Assembly (NCBI RefSeq): GCF_007860135.1
Contig: NZ_SJPV01000025.1
Location: 1-47,758 of the forward strand
Length of the DNA stretch: 47,758 nucleotides
Direction: 5' to 3'
DNA from: Novipirellula artificiosorum
Lineage (GTDB): Bacteria; Planctomycetota; Planctomycetia; Pirellulales; Pirellulaceae
This document shows positions 29,701 through 44,700 of the stretch, one piece after another; within the stretch, counting starts at the first letter, position 1; each line of letters begins with the position of its first letter. A program made the translations under genes and the position numbers. The notes under the pieces are model-generated. The model was given only the letters and a program-made list of their open reading frames with translations. It ran no database searches and was not told the origin of the DNA.

Positions 29701-32700
29701 CCCAAATACGCGGGATACTTGGACAACGGCCCCGAAGGTCTTGACGACATCTCCCCTGGCCTATTCGAGATCTACCAGAAAGAGGGAAGTGTTCTCGACC
29801 CGGACATGTGCGATAACATTGCCTTCACCTTCCAGATCACCGCGGCTGCAACTGCCATCACACGCGATGAATTCGTCGCCCAGCAGACCGATCATGCGCT
29901 GCGACTGCGGACCGCGATTCTGTTGGATTCGGCCGCGTCGATTCCACTTCGCAACCTGGCGTCCGACGCAAACAGTTGGGTCGCCAGCTATCTCGGGGCA
30001 TTGGAGGAAGCGCGGGTCCTGCGTGGCCAAGATGATGCGCCCGCCATCCGCGAAACGCCCCAGGTCATCAGCCTGCTTGCGACGTTGACGACAGGCGTCC
30101 TTGCCGGACCGGCCGGAGGGGAGATCATCACCGGCGGAAGCCTTGTCGACTTCTTCTCCCAAGTGCGGCAGTGGTACGGACACGATGCCGACCAAATCAG
30201 CGCCGGCAATGCCACGCGAGACGACTTTGATCTGGGGCTTGGCCAGCCAACTCACTTTGAGTCGTTCAACATCTACGTCCCCTTTGCAACGTGTCGTGTT
30301 GACGTCCCGGGCAGCGTTGACGTTCCGGTACCGGATTCTTCACGATTGTTCGCCGGCGAGGGAGTGACATCGCCGGCCGCTCGCGTGGCGGGTCCGTTTG
30401 GATTCGGAACCAAGCAGTTCATTCCGATCGATTCCAGTCTTCCCTACGCGATCGAATTTCAAAACCCTTCGTCATCCGAAGCGACCACCGCAGAAGTAAA
30501 GGTTGCCACGCAACTCGACAGCGATCTGGATGTTCGGTCCTTCCGACTCGGCGACATTCGCTTGGGTGATATCCAGGTCCACATTCCAAACGGCCGGAGC
30601 ACGTTCGATGGTGACTTTGACTTTATCGAAACCAAGGGATTCATCCTGCACGTCAGCGCGGGGATCGATGTTGCCACCGGAATCGCCTCCTGGTCGATGC
30701 AGGCGATCGATCCCAACACCGGCGAGCTTGTCCAGGATGCCGAACTCGGACTGTTGCCTCCCAATAACGCGTTGGGCGCGGGGGCCGGTTCGGTCGGCTA
30801 TAGCGTGAAAGCAAAGTCCGACGCAAGCACCGGAACAAACATCGACATGACGGCGCGGGCGCTGCTGAACAACATGCCGCCGCTCGACACCGTGGCAGTG
30901 AAGCACACCGTCGATGCAGTCGCCCCGAGCACGACATTGTCCAAGGTTCCGTTAGGCGCCACCGGCAGCGACTTCCTGGTCTCATGGAACGCCACCGACG
31001 ACTCGACCGGTTCGGGCGTCAAGCACGTGACCGTTTACGTCGCCCAAAATGGTGGCGATTTCAAAATCTGGAATCAACAAACAACCGAAAGCTCGGCGAT
31101 CTATTCTGGTATCGCCGGCAGCACGTACGAATTCCTGGCACTGGCAACGGACAACGCCGGCAACCGCGAACTGGCACCGCTGGGAACCACCGCGCCAGAT
31201 GACGGCAGTGGCGTGAACCTGGGTGACTTCAGTAGCGATTCCAGCTCGACGAGCAACTTGCTTGCGCCGGCCCCCGAGCCGAGTGCGGCACCGTCGACCA
31301 ATCCGCTGTTCGTTGCCGCGCAGTTGGAGATCCCTTCAGAGTCCTCGACGATTCGACCCACCGAATTCGATACAGTGCTGAGTCCGTTTTATGCGACTTC
31401 GTTTGCAACGGATTTTCAAGAAAGTCATGCGGCCATCGGCCCGATGGGGATTGCCTTGGCGGATGACGGCAGCGTTTATGCGACCGGTGGCCCGGGACGT
31501 AATCAACTGTTCCTATTTTCGCGCGAAGGGGGCATTGCCGACTCGCCGATCGCGGAACTCTCGCATCCGCTGTTCGATATCGAACTCTCCAGCGACGGGA
31601 CACTCTGGGCGGCGACCGGTGGTGGCCCGCTGTTACAGATCGATCCAAACAACGGTGCGATTCTTGGACAGTATGGCACTGGGATCACACAGTCGCTGGC
31701 GATTGACTCGGTCAGCGGAAAAATCTATGTCTCGTCGGGGCGCGGGGTGGAGCTGTTTGACCCTAGCACCGAAAAGTTCACGCTGCTGAGCAAATTTCGT
31801 GTCGGAAACCTAGCGATTCGCCCGGGTGGAGAGTTGTGGGGTGTCGCCTGGCCGAGTCGCGATGCAGTCGTCCGCTTCGATGCTCGTGGGAAAGCCGAAG
31901 CGATGCTTGACTTTGCTACCCCGATCGACAGCATCACTTTTGGTGTCCCGGGAACTCAGCTGAGCGATCTGCTGTTCGTGACGCACAATCGTGGCGAACG
32001 AATCGATGATGGCAGCGAGTTGACGATGGTCGACCTCGTCACGCTGCAACGGGTCGCGGTTGCCAACGGCGGCACGCGTGGCGACATCGTTCAAACGACC
32101 GACGACGGACGCTTGTTGATCAGCCAGTCCAACCAAATCGATGTGTTCTCACCCTCGATTGCGCCGAGAGTTTCGCAGACCAGCCCGCCGGCCGACGGCA
32201 TCGTCGCGCTGCCTCGTCGAGATATCTTTGTCACCTTCGATCAGCCGATGTATGTCGGGGTGGCAACCGAAATCGATTCGGTTTTGAATTCGTCTCATTA
32301 TGCGCTCGTGGACGGCAACGGAAACAGCGTTGCGCCCCAGTTGGTCAACTACGATCCGCTGACACAAACGACGGCGTTGACGTTTGATGCGTTCTCACCC
32401 GATACCTACACCTTCACCGTCGATGCCGCGATCAAAAGCGAATTGGGTACGCTGTTGGCCGCCCCCTTCAGCATGCAGTTCTTGGCGATCTCTGATTTCT
32501 CCGACTTCGTTGACATCGAGTTCAGCAATGCTCGGTCGCATCGCACCGACGGAACCGTTTCGTACGACGTTACCATCACCAACACGTCGGCGAACGATCT
32601 TGCATTGCCGCTGATGTTGGTCCTGGATCCAGGCCACGGCTTCGACGGCACCCCGCTTGAGGCGACACGGCAGAGCGAAGAACAGATTTGGCTGGTCGAT

Positions 32701-35700
32701 TTGAGCAACAGCCTGACCGATGGCGTGCTGAAGTCGAATGAATCGACGACCGCGCGAACCGTGACGATTCTGAACCCGGATGACCAACAGGTCGTTGTCG
32801 ATCACGGCGTCTTTACACTTCCCACCGACAATCTGGCGCCAGTCTTCACCTCCGAGCCAATTCTGACGGCGACCGTCGGCTCGCTCTATACCTACCAGGC
32901 AGTCGCCGACGATCCGGATGGCAGCAGCGTCAGCTATCTGTTGTACGACGGACCCTCCGGGATGACGATCGATCCAGGTACAGGCCTGGTCAGTTGGCTA
33001 CCGACCGGTTCAAACCGCGCCGACGCATCGGTCGTGATCTATGCCTACGATCCACGGGGTGGCTTCGCGATCCAACCCTACACGGTCGAGCTCGAGGGTG
33101 GCAATCATCCGCCGGAAGTACGACCGCTTCCGCAAGAGATACTGGCGACCGAAGGCGAGTTGCTGGAGGTTTCGATCGCGGTGACCGATGCTGACCGCGA
33201 CAACGTTTCGATGTGGGTCGAAAATCTGCCGCCGGGAGCCGTTTTTGACAGCCGAGTCAACGTGCTGCGCTGGACACCGTCGTTCGATGCGGCAGGGACT
33301 TATAGCGAAGTCCGCTTCATCGCGACCGATGGGCTGCTACGAGATGAAACGTCGACCACGATCCGCGTGGCGCCGGCCAATCAGGCACCGACGCTGGCCG
33401 GACCCGAATCCATTTCGGTACGTGAGGGGGAAACGATTCGCATCCGGCTGAAGGGGGCCGACTCCGATGGCGACTCACTTACCTATCGCAGTCCTCTTTT
33501 GCCAGGAGGCTCAACGCTCGATCCGGCGACCGGTCTGTTCACCTGGACGCCCGCGTATTTCCAAGCAGGCGATTTTGAGATCCCTTTCTTTGTCAGTGAT
33601 GGAACCGACGAGACGTTACGCACGATCACGATCACGGTCCTCAACGAAAACGCGCCGCCACAGTTCAATTCATCAGACCGCTGGCTAGTCCAGGAAGGTC
33701 AATTGCTTCGCTTCCGTACCTTTGCGTTTGACCCCGACAACCCCGGCTTTTATCCGCAGGAACGCTTGGCCGATGGGCAGCTGACGCCGCTCGATGGAGA
33801 TCTTCCCAGCGTCACGTACTCGTTCGCGAATTTGCCCGCCGGGGCGACCTACGATTCCGAACTTGGCATCTTTGAGTGGATTCCCGGCGCTGACGCTGCG
33901 GGCCAGTACGCGCCCGAGTTCACCGCTACCGATGACGGCAATGGAACGGGTGTTCCAGCATCCGTAACCACGTCGGTCCCCATCACCGTTTTGAACGTCA
34001 ATCATCCGCCAGAGATCACTCCGATCGACAACGTGACGCTCGATCGTGGCGCGAACCTGCTGGTCGACATCCAGGCAACCGATCCTGACGGCAATCCGAT
34101 CACTTTCACGGCGATCGGACGCCCCGGATTCCCGATTCCCTCCTTCGCCAACTTGGTCGACAACGGCAACGGCACCGCTAGTTTCACTTTCGCGCCCGGA
34201 TTTGGCGATCGCGGCGATTACCCGATCACCGTGACGGCGCGCGACAACGGTGATCTCGGCGGAGCCGCCGACATTCGCTTTGATGAGTTTACGTTCATCG
34301 TCACGGTGAACTCGCCCAACGAACCGCCGGTGATTTCACCGATAGGCAATCGCGTCGCCGTCGTGGGTGAACCGTTTGAGATTTTGCTCAGCGTCAGTGA
34401 CTTGGACGAAGACGCGCTGACGTTTGCGGGAGCCGGGCTTCCCACCGGCGCGACTTTGTCACCGACGCCAACGTACGGCGTCGCAAAATTGTCATGGACG
34501 CCGACCGTGGCCGACGTCGGGACACACGACGTGACGTTGAGCGTTACCGATAGCGGTAACGGCAACGCGGCTGATATCTTGAGTGACCAAGAGCAAATCG
34601 TGATCACGGTACGCACGGCCAATGCCAGTCCCGTTCTGTCGGCGATCGGCCCGAAATCGGTAACCGAGACCGATGAATTGGTGTTTCAGTTGAACGCGAC
34701 CGACACCGACGGTGACGACCTGTTTTACAGTGGCAAGTTCCTGCCGCTCGGCGCATCCGTTGACTCGGTGACCGGCCAGTTTCAATGGACGCCCAACATT
34801 TTCCAGAGTGGCGTCTATCCGGGTGTGGAGCTGACGGTCAGCGACGGTCATTCCAGCGTCACCGAAGCGATCACGCTGACCGTTGGCAACAACAATCAGC
34901 CACCGGTGATCGCACCGATGCCACTACTCTCAGGCCGCGAAGACGCGTTGATGGAGTTCGTGATTGCCGGATCGGACATTGACGGCGACGCCTTGGTCTA
35001 TACCTCCAGCGCCTTGCCGACGGGCGCCACGCTCGGTCGTACCAGTGGACGATTTACCTGGACGCCAGGATTTGAGCAGGCAGGCGACTATGTGGTTCCG
35101 GTGACAGTCACCGATTCGACCGGCGCTGCGGACGCCTTTGATGTGCTGTTGACGATCGATAACGTGAACCGTGCGCCGGAGATCAACGTCAGTGCTCATG
35201 AAGTGGCGATTGGCGATACGCTGCGATTCACCATCGATGGCAGCGATCCGGATCTGAACAGCACCCTTGTCTACTCGGCGGTCGGCCTGCCACCAGGGGC
35301 GACAATCGATTCGGCGAGTGGGGAGATCACTTGGACGCCTGGTCCTGGCCAGCAAGGTGACTACGTCGTCGCCTATCGCGTCAGTGACGGCAGCGATTCG
35401 GACGACCGATCGGCGCTCCTCCGCGCGAGTCTGACACCGGCTGGACCCACGGTGCGCATTGAGTTGACGCCCAGTTTCCCGGTTGAGCCCGGCAAGAAGG
35501 TCTTGCTGCATCCGGTGGCTTCGAGTCTCGCCGAGATCGTCACGTTGACCATCCAAGTGAACGGACAAACGCTGCCCCTGGATGCACTGGGTCGGGCTAC
35601 CTTCGTGCCGACGCAGCCAGGGAAGTTTCCCGTGGTCGCGACGGCCGTCGATGCGGACGGCCTGACGAGTACCTCGGAACTCTTCTTGAAGGTGCGCGAC

Positions 35701-38700
35701 GCCAGTGACACCCTTGCCCCCGTCGTTGGCTTTGACACACCGACCGACGGACTGTCGATCAAGACGCCGACCGACCTGATCGGCACCGTGCAGGACAGCA
35801 ACCTTGATTTCTGGCGGTTGGAGATTCGACCCCAAGCTTCCGGGCAATGGATCGAACTGGCGACGGCCGACGCAAACGTTGCCAATGCCAGCTTGACGTC
35901 GATCGATCCCGGCAACTTGTCGAACGGTTTTTACTTGCTGCGTCTGACCGCACGGGACATCGCAGGCCGCGAATCAAAGGTGTCGACGAACATCGAGATC
36001 AACAGCGCGGTCAAATCCGCGCAGTTCACTCGTAGCCAGATTGATCTGTCGGTCGTGCTCGGCAGCGAAACGTTTGAGTTCATTCGCCATTACGATTCGT
36101 TCGGGTCCAATCATCCGAGCGGGTTTGGTTTCGGTTGGCGCTGGGCCAGTCGAGAAATGCAGATCGAGACCAATGCCCCGGTTACCGGGCGAGAAAACCT
36201 CGGCGTCTTCGCACCGTACAACGCCGGCACGCGACTTTACATGACGTTGCCAACTGGTCAGCGGGCTGGGTTCACGTTTGTTCCGACCGAATTCAAACAG
36301 GCCGGCGTGACCTATTTCAGGCCGAACTGGATCGCCGATACCGGAGTCGACTTCACGCTTGCGTCGGCCGACGCGGTGCTGACTCGCGCGGGGAATCGAT
36401 TCTATGACTTGAAGACCTCTCGGCCGTATCATCCTTCGGGCGATCGCTACCAAGACGAGGCCTTCACCTTGACCGCTCCGGATGGGGCGGCCTACGGCAT
36501 CAACTCGGCAGGCCATGCGGTATCGCAGACCGATCCTGCCGGTACGACATTCATTCTCAGCGACTCGGCGGTGATCGCCCCCGGCGGCGACCGAATCGAT
36601 ATCGTACGCGGCGCTGCGGGACGGATCGCCTCGATCACCTCGACGGACGGACAAGTCGTTTATACCTACGACGCGCTCGGCAATCTGGTTTCAGCCGTCA
36701 ACAGCGCGACCTTCGAGAGCGCTCGCTACGGCTACGAATCGACCGATTCAAATCGACTAACATTGCTTGCGTCGAGCCAAACAGGTGGTGAATCGATTTC
36801 GTACGGTTCCCCAGTAGCGACGCAGCCGATCAGCGGCGATCTCGGTTCGGCCTATCGATATGTGGGTGCGTCGACAGTCGGAACACATGTAGCCGGTCAA
36901 ACGGAGCGATACGCCTTCACGATCCGCGATTCCGAATTGGTGTCAACCGCGTCCCAAACCGTGTTGTTGGGAGTTGAGATCAGGGCAACCGGCGGCGGAT
37001 TGACTCCCGACGTGCCGATGATCGACGGCTTCACATCTGTCGCATCGCAAGTGTCGGCCGATTCCTCGTATGCGTTGTTTGCCATCGACACGGCTGGCTT
37101 GAAATTGTTGTCGATGCGCGGCACCAACGACACGACCGCTGGCGACTTCGAAGTCCGTCTTTTCATCGCGGGCGACGTTAACGAAGACGGTGTGGTCGAC
37201 GGAATCGACGGTCACGCGCAAGCCGCACTCCTTGGAATCGCCAGCGGCCAAGCTGGCTACAACCCGCTGGCCGATCCGAATCGCGACGGAGTGATCAACC
37301 AGACCGACGTGCAGATCTTGGGAAGCAACTTCCTGTTCCAGACCAACCTGCCACCGCAGTTGTCGTCAGGGTCGGCCAAGACGCACACCGACCTGGAAGT
37401 CACGATTCCACTCGCCGGCATCGCCAACGACCCCGACGGAGATCCGCTCCAGTTCGAGATCACCAGCGTCGTCGGCGGTACGGCCACGGTCGCAGCGGGC
37501 GGCACAGCGATTACTTTCGTGCCGTCGCTCGGATTCAGCGGCCCGGCCACGATCAGCCTCACCGCCAACGACGGCTACAGCGCCACGGGAACCGAGACGA
37601 TCACCGTCGACGTCAGCAACTCGCCGCTGCTGTCACTCGACTTCAATCGCCGCGACCTTTTCATCACGCCGGGCGAACGACATCAGATCGTGGTGACCGG
37701 CAACTTTGCCGATGAGTCGGGTGTATTGCTTCCCTCCTCGTACGTTGAATTTGCGACGGGCGACGACACGAAGGTCATCATCAGTCCGCAAGGATTGCTG
37801 GAAGCGATCGACCAAGGCGACACCTTCCTCACCGCAACGGCACGCGGCGTCCAAGCGGTCACCGTTCTCAACGTCTACTCGCCCACGAATCCGGAGCCGG
37901 AGCTGACGCAGTCTGACCTGAGAGTTTACCCACTCAGTGTTTCGATTCCATTGAATGGTGGAATTCGACAGATACAAGTCACTGGCAACGGTGACTTCCT
38001 GGAACCGACGATTCCCTCGGACATCCAATACTTCGTCAGCGACCCGAATGTGGTTGCAGTTAGCGCGGACGGTTTGATCACGTCGGTCGGTTCAGGCACG
38101 ACGACGGTTACCGTGATTGGCGGTGGCGCGGAGCAGGTCATCAATGTTGCTGTCTTTGCGGCACAATCGGGAACCGTACCAATCGGAGCCGATGGGGGCG
38201 TGCTCATCGCAAGCGACGGTTCGCTGCTTCAGGTGGCTCCTGGTGCGCTCGGAGAAACTGTCACCGCGGGAATCACACCACTCGCCGAAAGCAGTTTGCC
38301 GTTTCCCCTACCGAGTGAACTCAGTTTTGCTGGAGCGCTTCAGATCGATCTCGACGAATCGGCGCTGGCGTTCCCTGTCCAGCTTGCGATTCCGGTCTCA
38401 TCGGAGTTTCCTGCTGGAACCCAATTGATTGTCTATCGATACGACTCGATTCCCGATGCCGATGGCAATCCGCGTCCCGCGCTGTTGCAAGAAGAAATCG
38501 CGTATGTCGGCGCCGACGGATTCGCGCGAACGAACTCGGAACCGTTCCCAGGCGTGATCGAGAACGGGACGCACGTGTTCGCCAGTCTAGGCTGCGATTT
38601 GGCAATTCTCTCGCTCTTGGTGAGTGGCTTGGTTTCAGGCGGCACGTCCTTCCTTTCGCAGAGCGCTGGCACTGCATTGATTGGCGCTGTGGCAACGGGA

Positions 38701-41700
38701 ATATCTGCAGCTGGTGGTGGCTTGACGTTGTCGGCATGCATAGGAGTCAGGCCCTATGAACTGACCAGCGTTCCGGCTGTTGGCACTCCCTCGATCAAGA
38801 CGCTTGAGATTTCCATAGCCAAGGGCATCAATCGCAAAGAAGCGGCCGCGGGAGACAGCAACCGCGAACCGGCTCCCGAGATCACGTCCGCAAGCCTCAT
38901 CGACATCGGACCTAATGCAAAAATCAAGTTGACTGGAGTCCGGCTTGAGCCGGAGGCTGGCGAGACTGCCGTTGTGCGGTTCCAGGTTGGATACACGCTC
39001 AAGGACGGAACGACGTTCAAGGATGTCCCGTTCAATGAGGCGGGTGTACCCATCCCAGAGGAGATCGCGATTGGCACCGCAAGTGTTTCGTTGATCCACT
39101 ATGTGAAGAAGCTTAACACGGCGACAGATCAATACAGCGATACGCTCACGTTTTCACGGCAGAAAGACCAGTTCTTCTCGATCGTCTCGGACGAAGACAA
39201 ATTGAGTGTGTTTGAGACGGGAGCTGATCGGTCTAGTCCAACGTTGCTGGCGAAGGTAGACATCGGTGATTTCGCCCAACGTCAAGCAACGACGCGTGAC
39301 TCACGAACTTATGTGACCGGGAAAGGAAAGGACAGTCACCTCGGCAAGGGTATTATTTCGGTCATCGATACACTTGCGATGCGAACTGTCGCAACCATAG
39401 CGCTGGAAGAAGGCAGTTCTCCCTATGACATTGTGTTGGATGCAAAGCAGCAGTACGCCTACGTTGGAGAACGGTACAAGATCGAGGAAAAGGACAACAA
39501 ATCGAAGTTCAACCGAGTGTACGTCATCGGCATCGACCCTAAGTCCAAGGATTATCACAAAGTCATACACTTGGATCTCGATCTTGGCGATTCGGTCGGC
39601 ATCCGCGGCATGAGCTTGGGCGCGAGTACCACACATCCAACACTATTTCTAACGGCACCAACGATCTGGTCCGGCTTTGAAAGCGGTGGGAAAACGGGAA
39701 CATATCCAGATGGAAAACTCGTGGCGATTGATATCGACATTACGAGTCCTACCTATTTGGAGCATTCATTCGTCTCGGTCCCCGCCGCGGTTTCGGATGT
39801 GGATGCGGTATCGATCTCGAATTCAACCGATCGCATTGGCGTGACAGGCTACCTGTCTGCCGATCGGCGCGGGTTTACTTTTTTTGAATTCGATACGCAA
39901 CAAAGAACATTTGGAGTACCGACCACGGTTCCTGTCATTCTCGGCGATACGCTCGAGGATGGTCTGGGCAAAGACTTTCGACTTGCTGACACATTCAATG
40001 TGAACGACGCCAAGGATTTTGTTTTCTCGCCGGATGGGAATTTTGCGTACGTTCTAGGCTACAACTTTCCGAACTTCGACGTCCCGAGTCGCAGCCACGG
40101 GAACCGAACCTATGACATCTACTATGTGACAGTCACGTCCGATCTTCCGGCTGGTAGCACCGTCGGCATTATTGACCTTCGGAAACCGCAGTCATCTTTC
40201 CTGGTGGCGGCGACACGCCCAATACCGAATGGCTTTCCAGATAATTTGACACTCTCCGACGACGGACTACATCTCTATGTCCACTACCAGAACACGTTCC
40301 AAGTCGAAGAGAACAATGAGACGACTTTTCCCCATGGCGGCGTCTTCATCTACGACGCGAAGGAGATGATTGATGAAGTAGAGAGAAGGTCATCCGAGCA
40401 AGGCATATCTGACCTGGCCAAGACGCCAATCAATGACCTCAACCCAAAGATCGACGTACGGGCGAATTATGCGTTCAATCCAGATAAGAACACGTTCGAA
40501 CAGATCAAGGAATTTGATCCGCCAATCAGCCCTTTGCCGGGCGCACCGCTACCCTTAGGGCGAGTCAAAGGTGTCGAGTACGCGGAAGCAGTGTCGTCGA
40601 TTACCGTCGTTGCCGACTATGACCTGACAGGCAACGGCCCGACCACGTTTGGCAACTACTTGCGGGGAATCGACATCAGCAATGAATATCGTGTCGAACT
40701 CAACGCAGTGGGCCAGGAGGAGGCGACAAAGATCGTTTTCGAGGTATTTGCAACAGGGAATCAATCGGTTGCGAAAGCGGAACGTCCGGTCGAGTCGAAG
40801 ACCGTCATATTCGAAGGTGACGTTGTCAACGAAAGTGTCCTATCGATCGGCACGAATCGCCTGGAGGTCACGGCCTACAATGCAAAAGGGAATGTGGTTG
40901 CGACTTACACTGGTTTGATCATCATCACGGACCTCGTGACGCTCAAACTCGATGCCAAGTCGGGGACACCCGACTTCATCGCTGTACATAAGGTCCGCCT
41001 GATCGAGCCCATCGACAATGACGTGGCTCATGAAATCACTTTTCGATATGGGTTGCCAGACATTCCTTGGCGTGAGATCTATGACAAGAAGATCGATCTG
41101 TTACTTAGAAGCGTCAAGGGAGATGAGATTCTGCGGGTAAAAGGACTCGCAACCACAAGCGAAGCGTCGAAAGAGTTCTCGCTCAATTCGTCTAAGTTCC
41201 CCGATGTCGCGCTCGAGGAGAGCTTTGATTACCAGGTGTTTCTTGCACCGAACGGCAGCGCCACGAAGCTCTTTGACACGGACCGTCCGGCAAGCCAGTT
41301 CTCGGAGTCGAAAACCGGTAACGCACCTGATCGTCGAGTTGTCTTTCGGTCGATCAAGCGTCCTTCCTGGATGAAGGGGGGCTCGGAACTCAAGCGGACC
41401 TTCAATATGAAGACGAGTACATATGAGTTCATGTTTACGTTTCCGGTCGATCATACAGCGGAACCATTAGAAACACTGGCCAATAAGGCGCAGGCCATTC
41501 TGGACGGCCTCTCGGAAGAGGACCCCGCTCCCAAACCAAGCCTCTTCAATCCATTCGCGGATAGGCCGACGAAGATCAGGGCCGGCATGGATGTCAAGGT
41601 CATCGCATCTTGGGATGTGACACAAGACGTCACGGCAGATTCCGACAAGCTTAGGCTGGAACTGAAGTTGCTTGGCTACGACGTCTACAATAGTCAATAC

Positions 41701-44700
41701 GACCTGAAGGGGATTCTAGAGAGTCCCAATATCATCGAACCGAATAAGGTAACTCTCAAGGTCGATGGGATCCGACTCAAAACGAATGAATTCCCACTGC
41801 TGACGGCCGAAACAAAGGCTAAAGCGAAGGGGGAAATCTCTTTTGGTGGGTTCGAGGCAGATGGGAAGTCACTCAAGAAGAGCACGCTTCGAATTCCAGT
41901 CAGTGGTATCTTCGGACTTCAAGGTAATGTTGGCTTCGCAGGCAGTCTGTTTGCTGCGCTCAATAGCGTCAATGTTAGCGCCGGTCTTTACGTAGACTTG
42001 ACGGGAGGGAAACCGAAGATCTTGGCTGAAAAGGACGGACCTGCGACCTTCGTGAAGTTGACGGCGAACGGTACGGTTGGTGGCACGGTTACGGTCGGAG
42101 GAGGCGTTGGTGTTTCCGCGTTCAAACTCGACTTCGACCTCCTTAGTGCTGAAGGAACTCTTGCCGTCGCCGCTGATATCGATCTCCAGATGGTCGCGTT
42201 GTTCGGTAGTGGAAGCGGCTCACTGTTCCAGTTCAAGAAGCTCACGGGATCTGGAGACCTAAGGCCTACGAAGTTTGACGTCAGCGTTGAGCTACATGCA
42301 CTTGGAAAGTTTTTCACTCTCGGTGGTGCAAAGTACACGTTGGACAATCTTGATATCCCTGAGAAGATCTCCCTCTTCGAGTTTCAGATCGAGGGAGCCA
42401 ATCAGTTACGAGTAGAAGGGCCGAGACTTGACGAAAATGAGGCAGATCCTGGCTTGGGGACAGACCTGGGGAGCATAAGCGCAGTTGCTGGGACGACCGT
42501 CCGGACTTGGGTGGCCTCTGGATTGACTCGTGATCTTTTCCAGTCAGATAACTCGTTGATAGGCGTCAGCTCCCTCCAGGTTGGTGTGCTCGCCCAGACG
42601 AATGAAACTGAAGATGGCCGTGCTTCAATCATGATGGATGACGACGCTGCCGGTTATGGCTGGTTCGTCGATCTGACTTCGGAGTTGCATGAGGAGTTTG
42701 TTTGGGACCCAGCGACGGAGCAGTACGTCGCACCGCTGGGGAGCCCGGCATATGGCAAGATCGACTTACTGACGACACTGTCACACGAGTATGGGCATGT
42801 TCTCGGCTTGCCGCACAACGAGCGTACTGGCTCGGTGATGTCCGATTCGCTCGCGCCCGGCGTGCGACGGCTGCCGTCCGCACAGGATTTGGTTGGGATT
42901 GACGTTGCGGCCGAATCACCGGCAGCGAGCGTGGGAACAACGAACGTCTATCAGAACAATGTGCTTCGTCCCACGGACGTGAACGGTGATGGTGTGACAA
43001 CAGTCGCCGATGCGATTTCGGTTGTGAACTATTTGGACGGGCAGGTAAGCTTGAATTTCTCGGAAGATTCGGCCCTGCCAAAGACCTGGATGTATCTGGA
43101 TGTCAATCGCGATGGCCGGGTGACTGCGCTCGATGCACTGGAAGTGATTAACTCTCTCGAAGTGGACGAGCTACGCCAAGACCCTCGTGATTTTGTGCTC
43201 GTGCCCGATGCCGAGTTGGTGGTTTCGCCGGTCGAGTATTTGATGCTTGCTCCTCCGGAAGGCATCGTCAACGGCGACTTTGCCGATGCAAGCCCCGCTT
43301 CGCCTGGTTTCGGCTGGCAAACCACTGGCGATGCCACGGTTGAGTCTGGCGCCATCACGATTCGAGAAGGAGAACGTTTTCAGTCGGGATTAACACAAAC
43401 GTTTGCGGTTCCCGCCGGTGTGACCGCGTTGCAGTTTGAAATCGTGGATCTGAATCTCGCTGGGAATGACAGCGGGCCGGAAGATTCCTTTGAAGTGGCG
43501 TTGCTCGACGCAGCGACTGGTCAAACGCTGGTGGGGACCGCGGCACCTCTGGCCAACACCGACGCACTGCTCAACTTGCAGTACGACGGCTCGACGTACT
43601 TCGCCAACTCGGTACGAGTTCCCAACGTCAATCAGTCGGGTGTCGACAAATTGCCTGCCGTGCCGACGATCGTGACCGTCGATCTGTCCAGCGTCCCGGC
43701 GGGCACCCCGGCGACCCTGTACTTTGACTTGCTCGGATTTGGTGATGCGGGCAGCAGCGTCACGATCGACAACATCAAACTGATCAGCGGCGAAGTGCCG
43801 AGTTTGAGCTTCTCCCTCGATGCGGCCAGCGACTCGGCGGCGATTGGTGATGATGTGACCAGCATCGCTCCCGTTGATGTGGTTGGTTCGACGTTGGCTG
43901 GCGCCATTGTGGCAATCGACATCGATGGCGACGGTTTTGATGATGGATCGACGACCGGGGCCGCCGACGGTACCTTCCGCTTCGACGATCTCAACCTCCT
44001 CGAGGGTGTGAACAAGGTCAGCGTCAAAGCGACCAACGGAGATGCCGAGACGATCGCCTCGCGCAACGTGATCGTCGACCGTCAAATCCCCAGTGGTTCG
44101 CTCGCCACGCCGGTCGCTGGTCTCTTTACCAACGTCGACCGCGGCTATGTTGAGATTCAATGGAACGACGCCGGCGAAGCGGGCTTGGATTCACTAAGCT
44201 TCGACGCGGCCGATATCATGGTGTCGGGCGTGACGATCGACTCGGCTCAGCATCTCGGTGGCGGCCTCGTCCGTTACCACTACGGCAGCGACGGCGACAA
44301 ATTGAACGAAGGCTCTGTCAATGTCACGATCGTGGGTGGCGAGGTCGTTGACCGAGCGGGCAACACGAATGAGTCTGGCAGTACGACGTTCTCATACGAC
44401 GGCCAACTTCCCAGCGGCGAGTTGGTTTCGCCAACGCCTGGAGCCACGATCAATGTCGATTCCGGTTATGTCGACGTGACTTGGACGGATGCCGGACCGT
44501 CGGGAATCGACCCATCCACACTCGATATCAACGACATTTCCATCGCCGGAGTCACGATCGATCGACTGGAAGATCTTGGCAACGCCCAGATTCGCTACTG
44601 GTACAACGACGACGGAAACACGCTGCCCGATGGTACGATCGATGTTGTGCTCGCCAGCGGCGCGGTCAGCGACGTGGCGGGTAATCAATCGCCCGCTGCG

